Assembly: GCA_027065635.1 (NCBI GenBank)
Contig: JAMONQ010000162.1
Coordinates: 1 to 26,993, forward strand
DNA: 26,993 bases
Reading direction: 5' to 3'
Source: Campylobacterales bacterium
GTDB taxonomy: Bacteria; Campylobacterota; Campylobacteria; Campylobacterales; Hydrogenimonadaceae
Shown: one piece after another, positions 7,044 through 14,501 of the stretch
How positions within the stretch are numbered: the stretch's first letter is position 1
Layout: every line of letters begins with the position of its first letter
Notes under the pieces: model-generated
Seen by the model: only the letters and a program-made list of their open reading frames with translations
Databases searched by the model: none
What the model was told of the DNA's origin: nothing
Program-made: the position numbers and the translations under genes

Positions 7044-8075
7044 TCACAGAGTCTGCAAAAAATGTTTCTGCATCTTTTTTTGCAGACTCTTCGCCGCCAT
7101 TTCCAACGCTTTTGGACCGCTTTGCGCTGAGACCCCGCGAACATCGTAATGCTCGATAGCCAGAGGTTTTCGATACGGTTTGTGCAGGAGCAGACGCACT
7201 TTCGCTTCGAAAATATGTTTTTGGGCCTCTTTTTTATGTGCCAGCTTGCCCTCTATCGTGATGCATAGAGTTCTGCCGTCACTTTCTCTCTTTCCGGTAT
7301 CAAGCAGGCTCTCTTTTTTGAGTAGCTCCGTCACCGCGTCGGCAAAGCGCTGCATTGCTGGAGTAGATGCCGGCTCTATCCGGAACCTGATCTCCTTTTT
7401 TAGCTTTTTGGCACTCTTTTTGAAGTAGGGGAGTGCATCTTCGACTCTCTTCGAGAGGTTCGAAGGAAGCGGAGTCAGAAAGTTTAGCAGAAGATAGTCC
7501 GGCAAGATGCTTTGCATTCTGTTTACAGACTCTTTGGCGACAATATATCTGGTGGAGGTATCTTTTTTCAAAGCCGCATGCCATCTCTCCTCTACCGCTA
7601 CGAGTCTGGATATGACCGACTTTTTCAGAGGCTTTGCCAAATCCTTTCGATCGAGTGTCGCTCTTGCGGTTTTCATATTTTTGTCCGTTTCAATGATCTC
7701 GTATTCGGGATCGCTCGAATCTATAAGCGCAAATAGCCTGTTTCCGGAGCTTTTCATCTCGTTTTCGTCAAGATGCAGACCGGGATATTTCGAGTCGAGA
7801 TAGGCTACGAACCGCTGCCAGCTCTTTTTTTTCATATTTGCCAAAGCGGCCGCTTTGGCTTTTTCCACACTCTTTTGGGTTCCATATCCGGACAGTTTCG
7901 AGTTGTCGTTTCTTGCAGGCTGCGATACTTTCGATTCAAGTGGGCTCATTTTCGCGGATGGAGTCTTTTGAAACAGATCTCCTTGTGTGTGGTTCGAGAT
8001 TGTAGTCGATCCGCAGCCGGTAAACAGTGCAAGCACAATAGCGGTAAAGAGATTTCTTGTCGCAGCCATCTTCAT
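7044..8075 (-). CDS. LPP20-like lipoprotein
   Basis: A 343-residue lipoprotein. The N-terminus is a lipoprotein signal peptide with lipobox LFTGC and modifiable Cys21, so the product should be anchored to a membrane and face the periplasm. Residues about 60-85 (SGYGTQKSVEKAKAAALANM) resemble the start of the LPP20-like domain of Helicobacter lipoproteins, in which a -YG- is followed by an Ala-rich helix. The rest is Lys-rich and helical with scattered strands, including a possible second domain (about 235-320) containing LCITIEGKL. The ATG at 8075 has AGG directly against it, but a second ATG at 8069 (Met3) has AGGA at good spacing, so Met3 may be the true start. Function unknown. Confidence 0.78.
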   Translation of the reverse strand: MKMAATRNLFTAIVLALFTGCGSTTISNHTQGDLFQKTPSAKMSPLESKVSQPARNDNSKLSGYGTQKSVEKAKAAALANMKKKSWQRFVAYLDSKYPGLHLDENEMKSSGNRLFALIDSSDPEYEIIETDKNMKTARATLDRKDLAKPLKKSVISRLVAVEERWHAALKKDTSTRYIVAKESVNRMQSILPDYLLLNFLTPLPSNLSKRVEDALPYFKKSAKKLKKEIRFRIEPASTPAMQRFADAVTELLKKESLLDTGKRESDGRTLCITIEGKLAHKKEAQKHIFEAKVRLLLHKPYRKPLAIEHYDVRGVSAQSGPKALEMAAKSLQKKMQKHFLQTL

Positions 8076-8157
8076 CCTGAGAGTTTATGTATCTGATGTA
8101 ATTATCGGCAATAGAGCTTTTTTTTTAGGCTCAATCTCTTTGGCGGGGGCAGTTTGG

Positions 8158-8163
8158 TAAAAT
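8158..8163 (+). promoter_or_regulatory. -10 box of the 29-residue ORF
   Basis: TAAAAT on the plus strand, 26 bases before the small ORF start. No clear -35. Confidence 0.35.
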
Positions 8164-8188
8164 AACCTTATTTATCATTGGAGTATAT

Positions 8189-8278
8189 ATGTCGGACGAA
8201 TCCATTAGAATGGGACTTTTGGCGGCGGTGGCGATTATTATGGTTATCATTCTGAAGTTGCCCAAAAAAAAGAGTTGA
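8189..8278 (+). CDS. Small single-pass membrane protein (29 residues)
   Basis: A short gene below usual length cut-offs. ATG at 8189 follows TTGGAG with a 5-base gap, and TAAAAT lies 26 bases upstream. The translation begins MSDESIRMGLLAAVAI, continues IMVIILKL and ends PKKKS: an acidic start, one hydrophobic helix of about 15-17 residues (8-24) and a basic tail, the layout of a single-pass inner-membrane peptide with a cytoplasmic Lys-rich end. It stands alone between the lipoprotein gene (divergent) and pepA (convergent). The good ribosome-binding site, promoter box and clean topology make it a real gene more likely than not. I do not recognise a family. Confidence 0.6.
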   Translation: MSDESIRMGLLAAVAIIMVIILKLPKKKS

Positions 8279-8294
8279 GGCTATTTGTGGAGAT

Positions 8295-8314
8295 GGCGGG
8301 ATAAGTGTCCCGCC
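8295..8314. terminator. Hairpin between the small ORF and pepA
   Basis: GGCGGGA (8295-8301) and TCCCGCC (8308-8314) form a perfect 7-bp stem with a 6-base loop, located between two convergent stops (8278 and 8320). No T-run follows, so it is a likely but weak bidirectional terminator. Confidence 0.45.
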
Positions 8315-8319
8315 GAGTG

Positions 8320-9795
8320 TCACGCTTTGTCTCTTTCGGACTCTTTTACAATCTGTTCGAACCACTTGACAGTCATGCGCACACCCGCACCGCTCGCTCC
8401 TGCCGGATTGTATCCCCACGGCTTTTCAACATATGCTGGGCCGGCGATATCGAGGTGTAGCCATCTCTGTTTGTACTCCTCTTCGATAAAGTGGTCCAGA
8501 AATAGAGCAGCCGTGATAGCTCCACCGTATCGGCTGCTGCTGATGTTGCATACGTCGGCTATATCGCTTTTTATCAGCTTTTTCAGATAGCGGTTGAACT
8601 GTAGCGTTCCCGTTAGCTCTCCCGCGTTGGAGGCGGCCTTGGAGAAACTGTGCTTCAAAGCTCTGTCGTGCCCCATTATACCTGTGGTATATTCACCCAG
8701 AGCGACGACACAGGCTCCTGTCAGGGTGGCGAAGTCGAGCAGGTAGTCGGGGGCCACCTTCTCCTGGGCGTAACACAGGCAGTCGGCGAGGACGAGTCTT
8801 CCTTCGGCATCCGTATTGCGTACCTCAATAGTCTTGCCGTTTTTGGCCTTGAGTACATCGTCCGGCTTGTAGGCGTTGCCGCCTATCATATTCTCCGTAG
8901 CGCCTATGATGCCGTGAACCTCTACGGGAAGTTTCAGTTCGCTTACGGCTTTCAAGATGCCAAGTACCGCACAGGCTCCGGACTTGTCGGCCTTCATCGT
9001 CACCATATATTCGGCCGGTTTGAGACTCAATCCGCCGCTGTCGTAAGTGAGGCCTTTGCCTACCAGGGCTATTTTGTATTTTGGTTTTTTTGGCCTGTAT
9101 GTCAAGTGTATCAGTCTTGGGGGGTGATCGCTTGCGCGACTTACCGCAAGAAACGCTCCCATGTTTTCGGCTTCGAGGCCCTTTTCATCGAGTATGACAC
9201 ACTCAAGACCGTTCTCCTCCGCAAGTGCCGACGCTTTGAGTGCGAGCATATCCGGGGTCATATCGTCGGGAGGAGTGTTGACGAGATTTCTTGTATAGTT
9301 GGTCGCCTGTGCAGTAGTGACCGCGGCGGCGATATAGCTTTGCGCTTTTTCAAAATCGATGCTTTTGCCTTTGAAATCCTCGTTGCAAATAGTGACCTTT
9401 TTTATAGGATGAGGAGCCTTTTCGCTTTTGTATGCGTCATATTCATAGTCGCCGAACACCATACCTTCGGCCATCGCCTTGACATTTTGAGCAGAACACT
9501 TGCCAAGGTAGAGGCCGCACTTGGCAGTTTTAGCATCGGTACTTCTCAATCTTCTTATCGCGGCGGCGAATGCACTTCTTATATCGTCGTGGTGCAGCGA
9601 TTCGGCCCCTACATACAGACGCCGCTTTTCAGCGAGCAGGCATATCTCGTCCTGTTCACCCTTGAAGCCTGCAAGCTCCAGCAAGGATCTCTCCTCCTCG
9701 ACCCACGGATGGCTCGTCTCTTTCTCTATTACACAGACGATCTCTATATCAGCCTCTACTTCAGCTACGGTTTTGTTTTGAATCTCTATTTGCAC
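8320..9795 (-). CDS. pepA: Leucyl aminopeptidase (cytosol aminopeptidase, M17)
   Basis: Cytoplasmic two-metal peptidase that removes N-terminal residues from peptides; 491 residues is the usual length. An N-terminal regulatory-type domain (about 1-160) is followed by the catalytic domain. Seen: VGKGLTYDSGGLSLKP with the metal-binding Lys and Asp, MKADKSGA with Asp, and the family signature NTDAEGRLVLADCL with metal-ligating Asp and Glu and the catalytic Arg. The C-terminus has HLDIAGPAY, also typical. The start codon lies within the end of dedA (35-base overlap), making pepA the last gene of the rpiB-apt-trpB run. Members of the family can also bind DNA in E. coli; nothing here shows that. 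Confidence 0.96.
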   Translation of the reverse strand: MQIEIQNKTVAEVEADIEIVCVIEKETSHPWVEEERSLLELAGFKGEQDEICLLAEKRRLYVGAESLHHDDIRSAFAAAIRRLRSTDAKTAKCGLYLGKCSAQNVKAMAEGMVFGDYEYDAYKSEKAPHPIKKVTICNEDFKGKSIDFEKAQSYIAAAVTTAQATNYTRNLVNTPPDDMTPDMLALKASALAEENGLECVILDEKGLEAENMGAFLAVSRASDHPPRLIHLTYRPKKPKYKIALVGKGLTYDSGGLSLKPAEYMVTMKADKSGACAVLGILKAVSELKLPVEVHGIIGATENMIGGNAYKPDDVLKAKNGKTIEVRNTDAEGRLVLADCLCYAQEKVAPDYLLDFATLTGACVVALGEYTTGIMGHDRALKHSFSKAASNAGELTGTLQFNRYLKKLIKSDIADVCNISSSRYGGAITAALFLDHFIEEEYKQRWLHLDIAGPAYVEKPWGYNPAGASGAGVRMTVKWFEQIVKESERDKA

Positions 9796-10381
9796 CTCTT
9801 CTCTCCTCTCTCGTTTTTAAAATATTGTTTTCTATTCGTTTAAATAGATAGGTTATGCCCAAAAGCAGCATACCGGCCATAGGCAGAGCGAGATACCAGT
9901 GCTCTTTCGCGATGTCAAGAACCATCAGAATCTGCTCACCGAATATATATGCCAGAACTATCGTTATCGCCGCCCAAACCTGTGCACTTACAAAGTTGAT
10001 GAAAGCGAACTTTTTGGCACCGTATCTCGTCAGTCCTATACTCATAGGTATAATCGTTCTGAATCCGTACAGGTAGCGCTGGATGAAAATGATGGGCCAG
10101 CCGTACCTCTTTAGCAGCAGGTGCGCTATGGCGAATTTTCTTCTTTGTCTGTGAAGATATCTGTGTATGAATTTTTTGTTGTAGCGCCCTATGTAGAAGT
10201 AGATCTGGTCACCGACAAAGCCGCCGAGACCGGCGATGAATATCGCAAGCCCCATATTCATATGGCCGGTATGCACCATGGTACCGGCCATGACAAGGCC
10301 CAGCTCCCCCTCGAGCACGCTCCAGAAGAATAGTATGATATATCCATACTCTTTCAGGGCATCTATGAGAAACTGTTCCAT
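9761..10381 (-). CDS. DedA-family inner-membrane protein
   Basis: Integral membrane protein of 206 residues in the DedA/SNARE-associated (VTT) family, whose members have been linked to undecaprenyl-phosphate or phospholipid flipping and to envelope stress. Seen: hydrophobic segments about 12-45, the family's re-entrant motif region GGFVGDQIYFYIGR (55-68), the basic stretch RYLHRQRRKFA, the conserved RYLYGFRTIIPMSIGLTR (about 103-120) and two final membrane helices about 130-185. The last 20 residues are charged and overlap the pepA start. It follows trpB by 9 bases. Family call is strong; the transported lipid is not shown by sequence. Confidence 0.88.
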   Translation of the reverse strand: MEQFLIDALKEYGYIILFFWSVLEGELGLVMAGTMVHTGHMNMGLAIFIAGLGGFVGDQIYFYIGRYNKKFIHRYLHRQRRKFAIAHLLLKRYGWPIIFIQRYLYGFRTIIPMSIGLTRYGAKKFAFINFVSAQVWAAITIVLAYIFGEQILMVLDIAKEHWYLALPMAGMLLLGITYLFKRIENNILKTREERRGANRDSKQNRS

Positions 10382-10390
10382 TTCGCCTCT

Positions 10391-11596
10391 TTATTCGAAA
10401 TCGAGCAGCTCTTTTGCCTGCACCATATCCTTGTCGCCACGTCCGGACAGGTTTACGACAATCAGAGAGTTTTTTATCTTTTCTGGATCCATCTTTTTCA
10501 GATACGCAATGGCGTGTGAACTTTCGAACGCAGGTATGATACCCTCTTTCCGGCTGAGCCACACAAACGCTTCGAGCGCCTCTTCGTCCGTTACGGAGTC
10601 GTATTCGGCGGCTCCAGTATCTTTCAGGTAGGCGTGTTCGGGTCCTATCCCGGGATAGTCGAGTCCTGCGGAGATGGAGTGTGCCTCGAGTATCTGTCCG
10701 TCTTCATCTTGAAGCAGATAGCTCATCTGTCCGTGCAGTACCCCTGGACTTCCCTTGGCCAGACTCGCTCCGTGCTTGTCCGTATCGAGTCCCAGACCCC
10801 CAGCCTCTATTCCGATACAAGTCGTCTCCGGCGAATCGAGGAAGTGTGCGAAGATGCCCATAGCGTTGCTTCCTCCGCCGATACATGCTATTACATAGTC
10901 GGGGAGTCTGTTTTGCAGTTTCAGTATCTGCGCTTTCGCTTCATATCCGATAATTGCCTGAAAATCACGTACCATCATGGGATACGGATGCGGTCCCGCA
11001 ACGGTTCCTATGATATAGAACGTGTCCCTTGCATTCGTGACCCAGTGGCGGATCGCGTCGTTCATGGCATCTTTAAGAGTTTTGCTGCCGCTCTCTACGG
11101 CGTGTACCTTCGCTCCGAGCAGCTTCATACGAAAGACGTTGAGCTCCTGTCTTTCGACATCCTTGGCGCCCATGAATATTTCGCACTCCAGTCCAAGAAG
11201 AGCCGCGATGGTTGCCGTGGCCACTCCGTGCTGCCCGGCTCCGGTTTCGGCGATCACCCGTCTTTTTCCAAGACGCTTGGCTATGAGTCCCTGAATGATC
11301 GTGTTGTTTACCTTGTGCGCACCTGTGTGGTTGAGATCTTCACGTTTGAGGTATACCGTGGCGCCGATCTCGTCGGATATGTTTTTTGCATGGTAAAGAG
11401 GGCTCGGGCGTCCTACGTAGTGCTCGAGATAGTAGTGGGCCTCTTTCCAGAACGATTCGTCGAATCTGATTTTCGCATACGCCTCGTCGAGCTCTTCGAG
11501 TATCGGCATCAACGTTTCTGGAACGTATCGACCGCCGAAAATCCCGAAATGGCCCAGTTCGTCCGGATCGTACTTCAGAGGCTTGGGTATATACAT
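10391..11596 (-). CDS. trpB: Tryptophan synthase beta chain
   Basis: PLP enzyme that joins indole with L-serine to make tryptophan. The 401-residue product starts MYIPKPLKYDPDELGHFGIFGG; the longer open frame back to 11695 lies within apt and is not used. Seen: GRPSPLYHAKN, REDLNHTGAHKVNN with the PLP-binding Lys of HK, ETGAGQHGVATA with the catalytic Glu, the phosphate-binding loop GGGSNAMG, and a final NLSGRGDKD. The sequence is of the TrpB1 type that normally works with TrpA. Its ATG overlaps the apt stop as TGATG, so translation is probably coupled. No trpA or other trp gene is in the window, which is unusual since trpB and trpA are often adjacent. Confidence 0.97.
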   Translation of the reverse strand: MYIPKPLKYDPDELGHFGIFGGRYVPETLMPILEELDEAYAKIRFDESFWKEAHYYLEHYVGRPSPLYHAKNISDEIGATVYLKREDLNHTGAHKVNNTIIQGLIAKRLGKRRVIAETGAGQHGVATATIAALLGLECEIFMGAKDVERQELNVFRMKLLGAKVHAVESGSKTLKDAMNDAIRHWVTNARDTFYIIGTVAGPHPYPMMVRDFQAIIGYEAKAQILKLQNRLPDYVIACIGGGSNAMGIFAHFLDSPETTCIGIEAGGLGLDTDKHGASLAKGSPGVLHGQMSYLLQDEDGQILEAHSISAGLDYPGIGPEHAYLKDTGAAEYDSVTDEEALEAFVWLSRKEGIIPAFESSHAIAYLKKMDPEKIKNSLIVVNLSGRGDKDMVQAKELLDFE

Positions 11597-12147
11597 CAGC
11601 GAACCTCCAGTACACTGTAGTGCGGGGCGATGCCTGAAAGTTTTTCCACGCCTCCAAGAAAAGCGAGGTTTATAACGAAACAGGCCTCCACGCACTCGCC
11701 TCCGGCGTCACGGATCAGCTTCGCCGCTGCCGCGGCTGTTCCGCCGGTAGCGATGAGATCGTCTATGAGCAGAACCTTCGCCCCCTTTTTGCCGCCGAAG
11801 GCGTCTATATGTATCTCGACTTCATCGAAACCGTACTCCAGTGCATACTTTTCCGCTATGGTAGCGGCCGGAAGCTTCCCTTTTTTACGGATGGGAACGA
11901 AGCCGATACCGAGTCTTGACGCCAGTGCCGCTCCGAATATAAATCCTCGACTCTCGATGCCCGCTACGAAATCGAGAGCCGCATCCTCGTATCTGGCCGC
12001 AAGATGATCCATGAGCATCTTGTAGGCATTCTTGTCGTTGAGCAGAGTCGTAATATCCTTGAAGATGATTCCCGGTTTAGGAAAGTCGGGTACATCCCTG
12101 ATAGACTCCATAAGAAAGTTTTTTTCACTCTCTGTCAATATTTTCAT
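11596..12147 (-). CDS. apt: Adenine phosphoribosyltransferase
   Basis: Purine salvage enzyme: adenine plus PRPP gives AMP. The 183-residue product has the family start (IRDVPDFPKPGIIFKDIT), the adenine-site segment GIESRGFIFGAALA, the flexible-loop region RKKGKLP and the PRPP-binding motif VLLIDDLIATGGTA (about residues 127-140). Length is normal. It begins 16 bases after the coiled-coil gene and overlaps trpB by one base, so it is internal to a six-gene operon starting at rpiB. Having rpiB upstream puts pentose-phosphate and PRPP-consuming steps on one transcript; whether this is functional grouping is inference. Confidence 0.97.
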   Translation of the reverse strand: MKILTESEKNFLMESIRDVPDFPKPGIIFKDITTLLNDKNAYKMLMDHLAARYEDAALDFVAGIESRGFIFGAALASRLGIGFVPIRKKGKLPAATIAEKYALEYGFDEVEIHIDAFGGKKGAKVLLIDDLIATGGTAAAAAKLIRDAGGECVEACFVINLAFLGGVEKLSGIAPHYSVLEVR

Positions 12148-12163
12148 CGATCAACCTTTGTTA

Positions 12164-12496
12164 TCAGAGTAGAGCCTCTATACGCGACTCGAGATCTTTT
12201 ATCCTGCTTCTAAGTTTTTCGTTTTCGATCCGGTATTGGCTGTTTCGCTGCTTGACTGTCTTTATCTCTCTTCTTAGCTTGATCATCTGCTCGTTGAGGA
12301 TATCGATATTTCCAAGAGCTCTTTGAAGCTGTATCTGATACTTGCGAATCAGCACCTCCGCCTCTTTCAGAGTCAGCTTCATGACGTCGTTGTTCTTCTG
12401 CTCCTTGATGGTGAGGTTTTGGAAATAGAACATCTTTATAAGAAGCACCACCACCAAAACGAGCGAAACTGTGACGATGGACCACTCCAGAAACAT
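12164..12496 (-). CDS. Membrane-anchored coiled-coil protein
   Basis: Unrecognised 110-residue protein. Residues 3-23 (LEWSIVTVSLVLVVVLLIKMF) form one membrane helix right at the N-terminus; the remainder, about 30-110, is a continuous coiled coil with heptad-spaced Leu, Ile and Val and many Lys, Arg, Glu and Gln. The layout resembles FtsL/FtsB-like or other small septal or envelope scaffold proteins, but no specific family motif is visible. The ATG overlaps the rpiB stop as TGATG and the stop is 16 bases before apt, so it is embedded in a metabolic operon, which does not explain its function. Confidence 0.75.
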   Translation of the reverse strand: MFLEWSIVTVSLVLVVVLLIKMFYFQNLTIKEQKNNDVMKLTLKEAEVLIRKYQIQLQRALGNIDILNEQMIKLRREIKTVKQRNSQYRIENEKLRSRIKDLESRIEALL

Positions 12497-12939
12497 CAGT
12501 GACTCTTTTGCAGCGCCATGATCTTTTCGACGCGCCCGGTATGTCGTCCGCCTTCGAACTCGGTGGAGCAGAAGGCATCTATCATCGACTCTATGACACC
12601 GGGACCGGAAACCCTCTCGCCGAAGCAGAGGATATTTGCGTCGTTGTGGGCTCTGGCCATCTGCGCAGTGTAGTAGTCGTGGCAGTGAGCCGCTCTGATT
12701 CCGTCAATCTTGTTCGCGGCTATGCTCATACCGATACCGGTTCCGCAAATGAGTATGCCGAACGATCCTTTCTCTTTCGCTACCGCCTTCGATACCTTTT
12801 CGGCATAATCCGGATAGTCGACTCTGTCGGCGCTTTGCGGACCCATATCGACCACTTCGTGACCTCTTGATTTCAGCATTTCGATGACCTGACCCTTGAT
12901 CGTGTAGCCCGCATGATCACTGCCGATATAGAATTTCAT
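12496..12939 (-). CDS. rpiB: Ribose-5-phosphate isomerase B
   Basis: Interconverts ribose 5-phosphate and ribulose 5-phosphate (RpiB/LacAB family). Start chosen at MKFYIGSDHAGY (12939), giving 147 residues, because the family begins there and AGGGG lies 6 bases upstream; nine extra upstream codons (to 12966) have no such support. Seen: the SDHAG motif near the N-terminus, the base-providing Cys in ICGTGIGMSIAANK (about 65-79), and the HNDANILCFGER segment. First gene of the operon running through to pepA. A TATAAT box lies 27 bases upstream. Confidence 0.95.
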   Translation of the reverse strand: MKFYIGSDHAGYTIKGQVIEMLKSRGHEVVDMGPQSADRVDYPDYAEKVSKAVAKEKGSFGILICGTGIGMSIAANKIDGIRAAHCHDYYTAQMARAHNDANILCFGERVSGPGVIESMIDAFCSTEFEGGRHTGRVEKIMALQKSH

Positions 12940-12965
12940 CTGCAACCCCTTGCAAAGTTTTTTCA

Positions 12966-12971
12966 ATTATA
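12966..12971 (-). promoter_or_regulatory. -10 box of the rpiB operon
   Basis: Perfect TATAAT on the minus strand in the context TTGTATAATTG, 27 bases before the rpiB ATG. It probably drives rpiB, the coiled-coil gene, apt, trpB, dedA and pepA. Confidence 0.55.
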
Positions 12972-13005
12972 CAAGATAGAGCCTCAAAAAAGGCTGTTGT
13001 GAAAG

Positions 13006-13032
13006 GCGGCAAATCCAAAGACTCTTTGCCGC
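13006..13032 (-). terminator. Hairpin ending the folD-lepB-protease operon
   Basis: GCGGCAAA (13006-13013) and TTTGCCGC (13025-13032) form a perfect 8-bp stem with an 11-base loop, 14 bases after the site-2 protease stop; CTTTC follows on the minus strand. A second short stem with AGCCT/AGGCT lies just beyond. Likely terminator of moderate strength. Confidence 0.5.
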
Positions 13033-13045
13033 GAGATGTTCGGTT

Positions 13046-13696
13046 TTAACGCAGCAGCAGATCTATCATCCACATCGCCGGCATGAAAAACCACTGGCTA
13101 AGAGGTGTGGCGATGACTATGATGAGCAGTATCATGCCTATCGGCTCGATTTTGTTCAAAAGATCGACGATACCCTGCCAGCGAAACTGCATGGATATGT
13201 ATCTTAGAGCGTTTGCCCCGTCCAGAGGCGGAAACGGCCAGAGGTTGAAAACTCCGAGAACCACGTTGTAAATGACCGTGTACATGACGAAGTAGGCCAA
13301 AAATGCGCCAAACAAAGATGTGGGCTGATCGACGACTCCTATGAAGAGCGATGCGGCTACGGCCAGGGCGAAGTTGTATGTGACACCCGCAAGAGCCACT
13401 GCCACGGCTGCCATGTAGCCTCCGTTGTAGATTACCGTACGAATGTTTACCGGTACCGGTTTCGCCCACCCGAACAGAAACGGCGCACCGCTAATGTAAA
13501 GAAGAAGCGGAACGACAATCGTACCTATCGGGTCTACATGGACTATGGGATTGATGCTCAGTCTGCCGGCATCTTTGGCGGTGGAGTCTCCGAACCTGTA
13601 TGCCGCATAGCCGTGCATTATCTCATGGCCGATGATGGCTACCATGAGGGAGAGTACGATCGCTGCGATCTTTATGATATCTATATCACTCGACAT
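13046..13696 (-). CDS. Site-2 protease family (M50) intramembrane metalloprotease
   Basis: Zinc protease of 216 residues embedded in the inner membrane. The metal site HEIMH (His24-Glu25-His28) sits in the first membrane helix and the third ligand is expected to be Asp159 in NLWPFPPLDGA, the family's second motif. About five to six hydrophobic helices are seen, and there is no PDZ domain, so this is the short, minimal M50 type (group III-like), not RseP. Substrates are unknown; such proteins often cleave membrane-bound signal peptides or regulators. The start lies within the last codons of lepB (11-base overlap), placing two membrane proteases together. Confidence 0.9.
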   Translation of the reverse strand: MSSDIDIIKIAAIVLSLMVAIIGHEIMHGYAAYRFGDSTAKDAGRLSINPIVHVDPIGTIVVPLLLYISGAPFLFGWAKPVPVNIRTVIYNGGYMAAVAVALAGVTYNFALAVAASLFIGVVDQPTSLFGAFLAYFVMYTVIYNVVLGVFNLWPFPPLDGANALRYISMQFRWQGIVDLLNKIEPIGMILLIIVIATPLSQWFFMPAMWMIDLLLR

Positions 13697-14501
13697 ATCG
13701 CGGTACTTCTCTTTCCAGCGTCTCTACATCTCTTCCTATACGATCCCACCGAATGAGGTAGTTGTCATCCCAGCTGAAGTAGATGAACCATGGTTTTCCG
13801 ACGATGAGCCTGTATGGAACGGTTCCCCAGAACCGGCTGTCGTTGGAGTGGTCCCTGTTGTCTCCGAGCATGAACCAGTGCCCCTCTTCGACCCTGACGG
13901 GTCCGAATTCGAATATCTCCATCGGCTGCATCCCGTCCATGACGACATCGGGATCGTTGTGGATTCCCGGAAATTCGTCGCGATAAGGATCTTTCACGAA
14001 GAGCATCCCCTCAATTTTTACGATCTTCTCCTGCGGATAGTTTGCCACTATGAAATCATCTCCTTCGTGTGGGTGGAGATAGAGAGATTTTTTGTGGATG
14101 AAAAGAATGTCGCCGCCGACTGCTACGCAGCGTTTTACATAGTGTATCTTTTCGTTTCTGGGGTATCGAAAGATTACAATATCGCCCCGTTTTGGCCCTT
14201 TCGCGTCGATTATATGACCGTCCCCGTCACTATCGAACCATACCGGAACCTCGATCCAGGGGATGTGCGGGACAGGGACTCCGTAAGCGAACTTTTTGAC
14301 GAAGAGGTGGTCTCCGATCAGAAGCGTGTTTTTCATGGAGCCGCTCGGTATGACGAAAGCCTGCGCCACGAAAAATATCACCATCAAAACTATGATGACG
14401 GTTCCTGTCCAGGTATTTGAAAAGTTGTATAGTCTTACAATCCAGTGGGGCTTTTTTTCACTCGACTCTTCTTGAATCTGCTCGGGCCGGTTCTCGCTCA
14501 T
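13686..14501 (-). CDS. lepB: Signal peptidase I
   Basis: Inner-membrane Ser/Lys protease that removes signal peptides from exported proteins. The start used is MSENRPEQIQ at 14501, giving 271 residues; it overlaps the folD stop as ATGA, while the longer frame to 14597 is only the folD shadow. One N-terminal membrane helix (about 31-50) is followed by the catalytic IPSGSM with Ser55, then HYVKRCVAVGGD with the general-base Lys123, and the C-terminal GDNRDHSNDSRFWG box. The second membrane helix of E. coli LepB is absent, as in many bacteria. Middle gene of the folD - lepB - site-2 protease operon. Confidence 0.96.
   Translation of the reverse strand: MSENRPEQIQEESSEKKPHWIVRLYNFSNTWTGTVIIVLMVIFFVAQAFVIPSGSMKNTLLIGDHLFVKKFAYGVPVPHIPWIEVPVWFDSDGDGHIIDAKGPKRGDIVIFRYPRNEKIHYVKRCVAVGGDILFIHKKSLYLHPHEGDDFIVANYPQEKIVKIEGMLFVKDPYRDEFPGIHNDPDVVMDGMQPMEIFEFGPVRVEEGHWFMLGDNRDHSNDSRFWGTVPYRLIVGKPWFIYFSWDDNYLIRWDRIGRDVETLEREVPRYVE

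Noticed and set aside
8650..9843. 397-codon plus-strand ORF
   Set aside because: Antisense shadow of pepA, with no recognisable domain.
10634..11620. 328-codon plus-strand ORF
   Set aside because: Antisense shadow of trpB; all trpB motifs are intact on the other strand.
11597..11695. 33-codon upstream extension of trpB
   Set aside because: Lies within apt; TrpB homology begins at the Met at 11596, which overlaps the apt stop.
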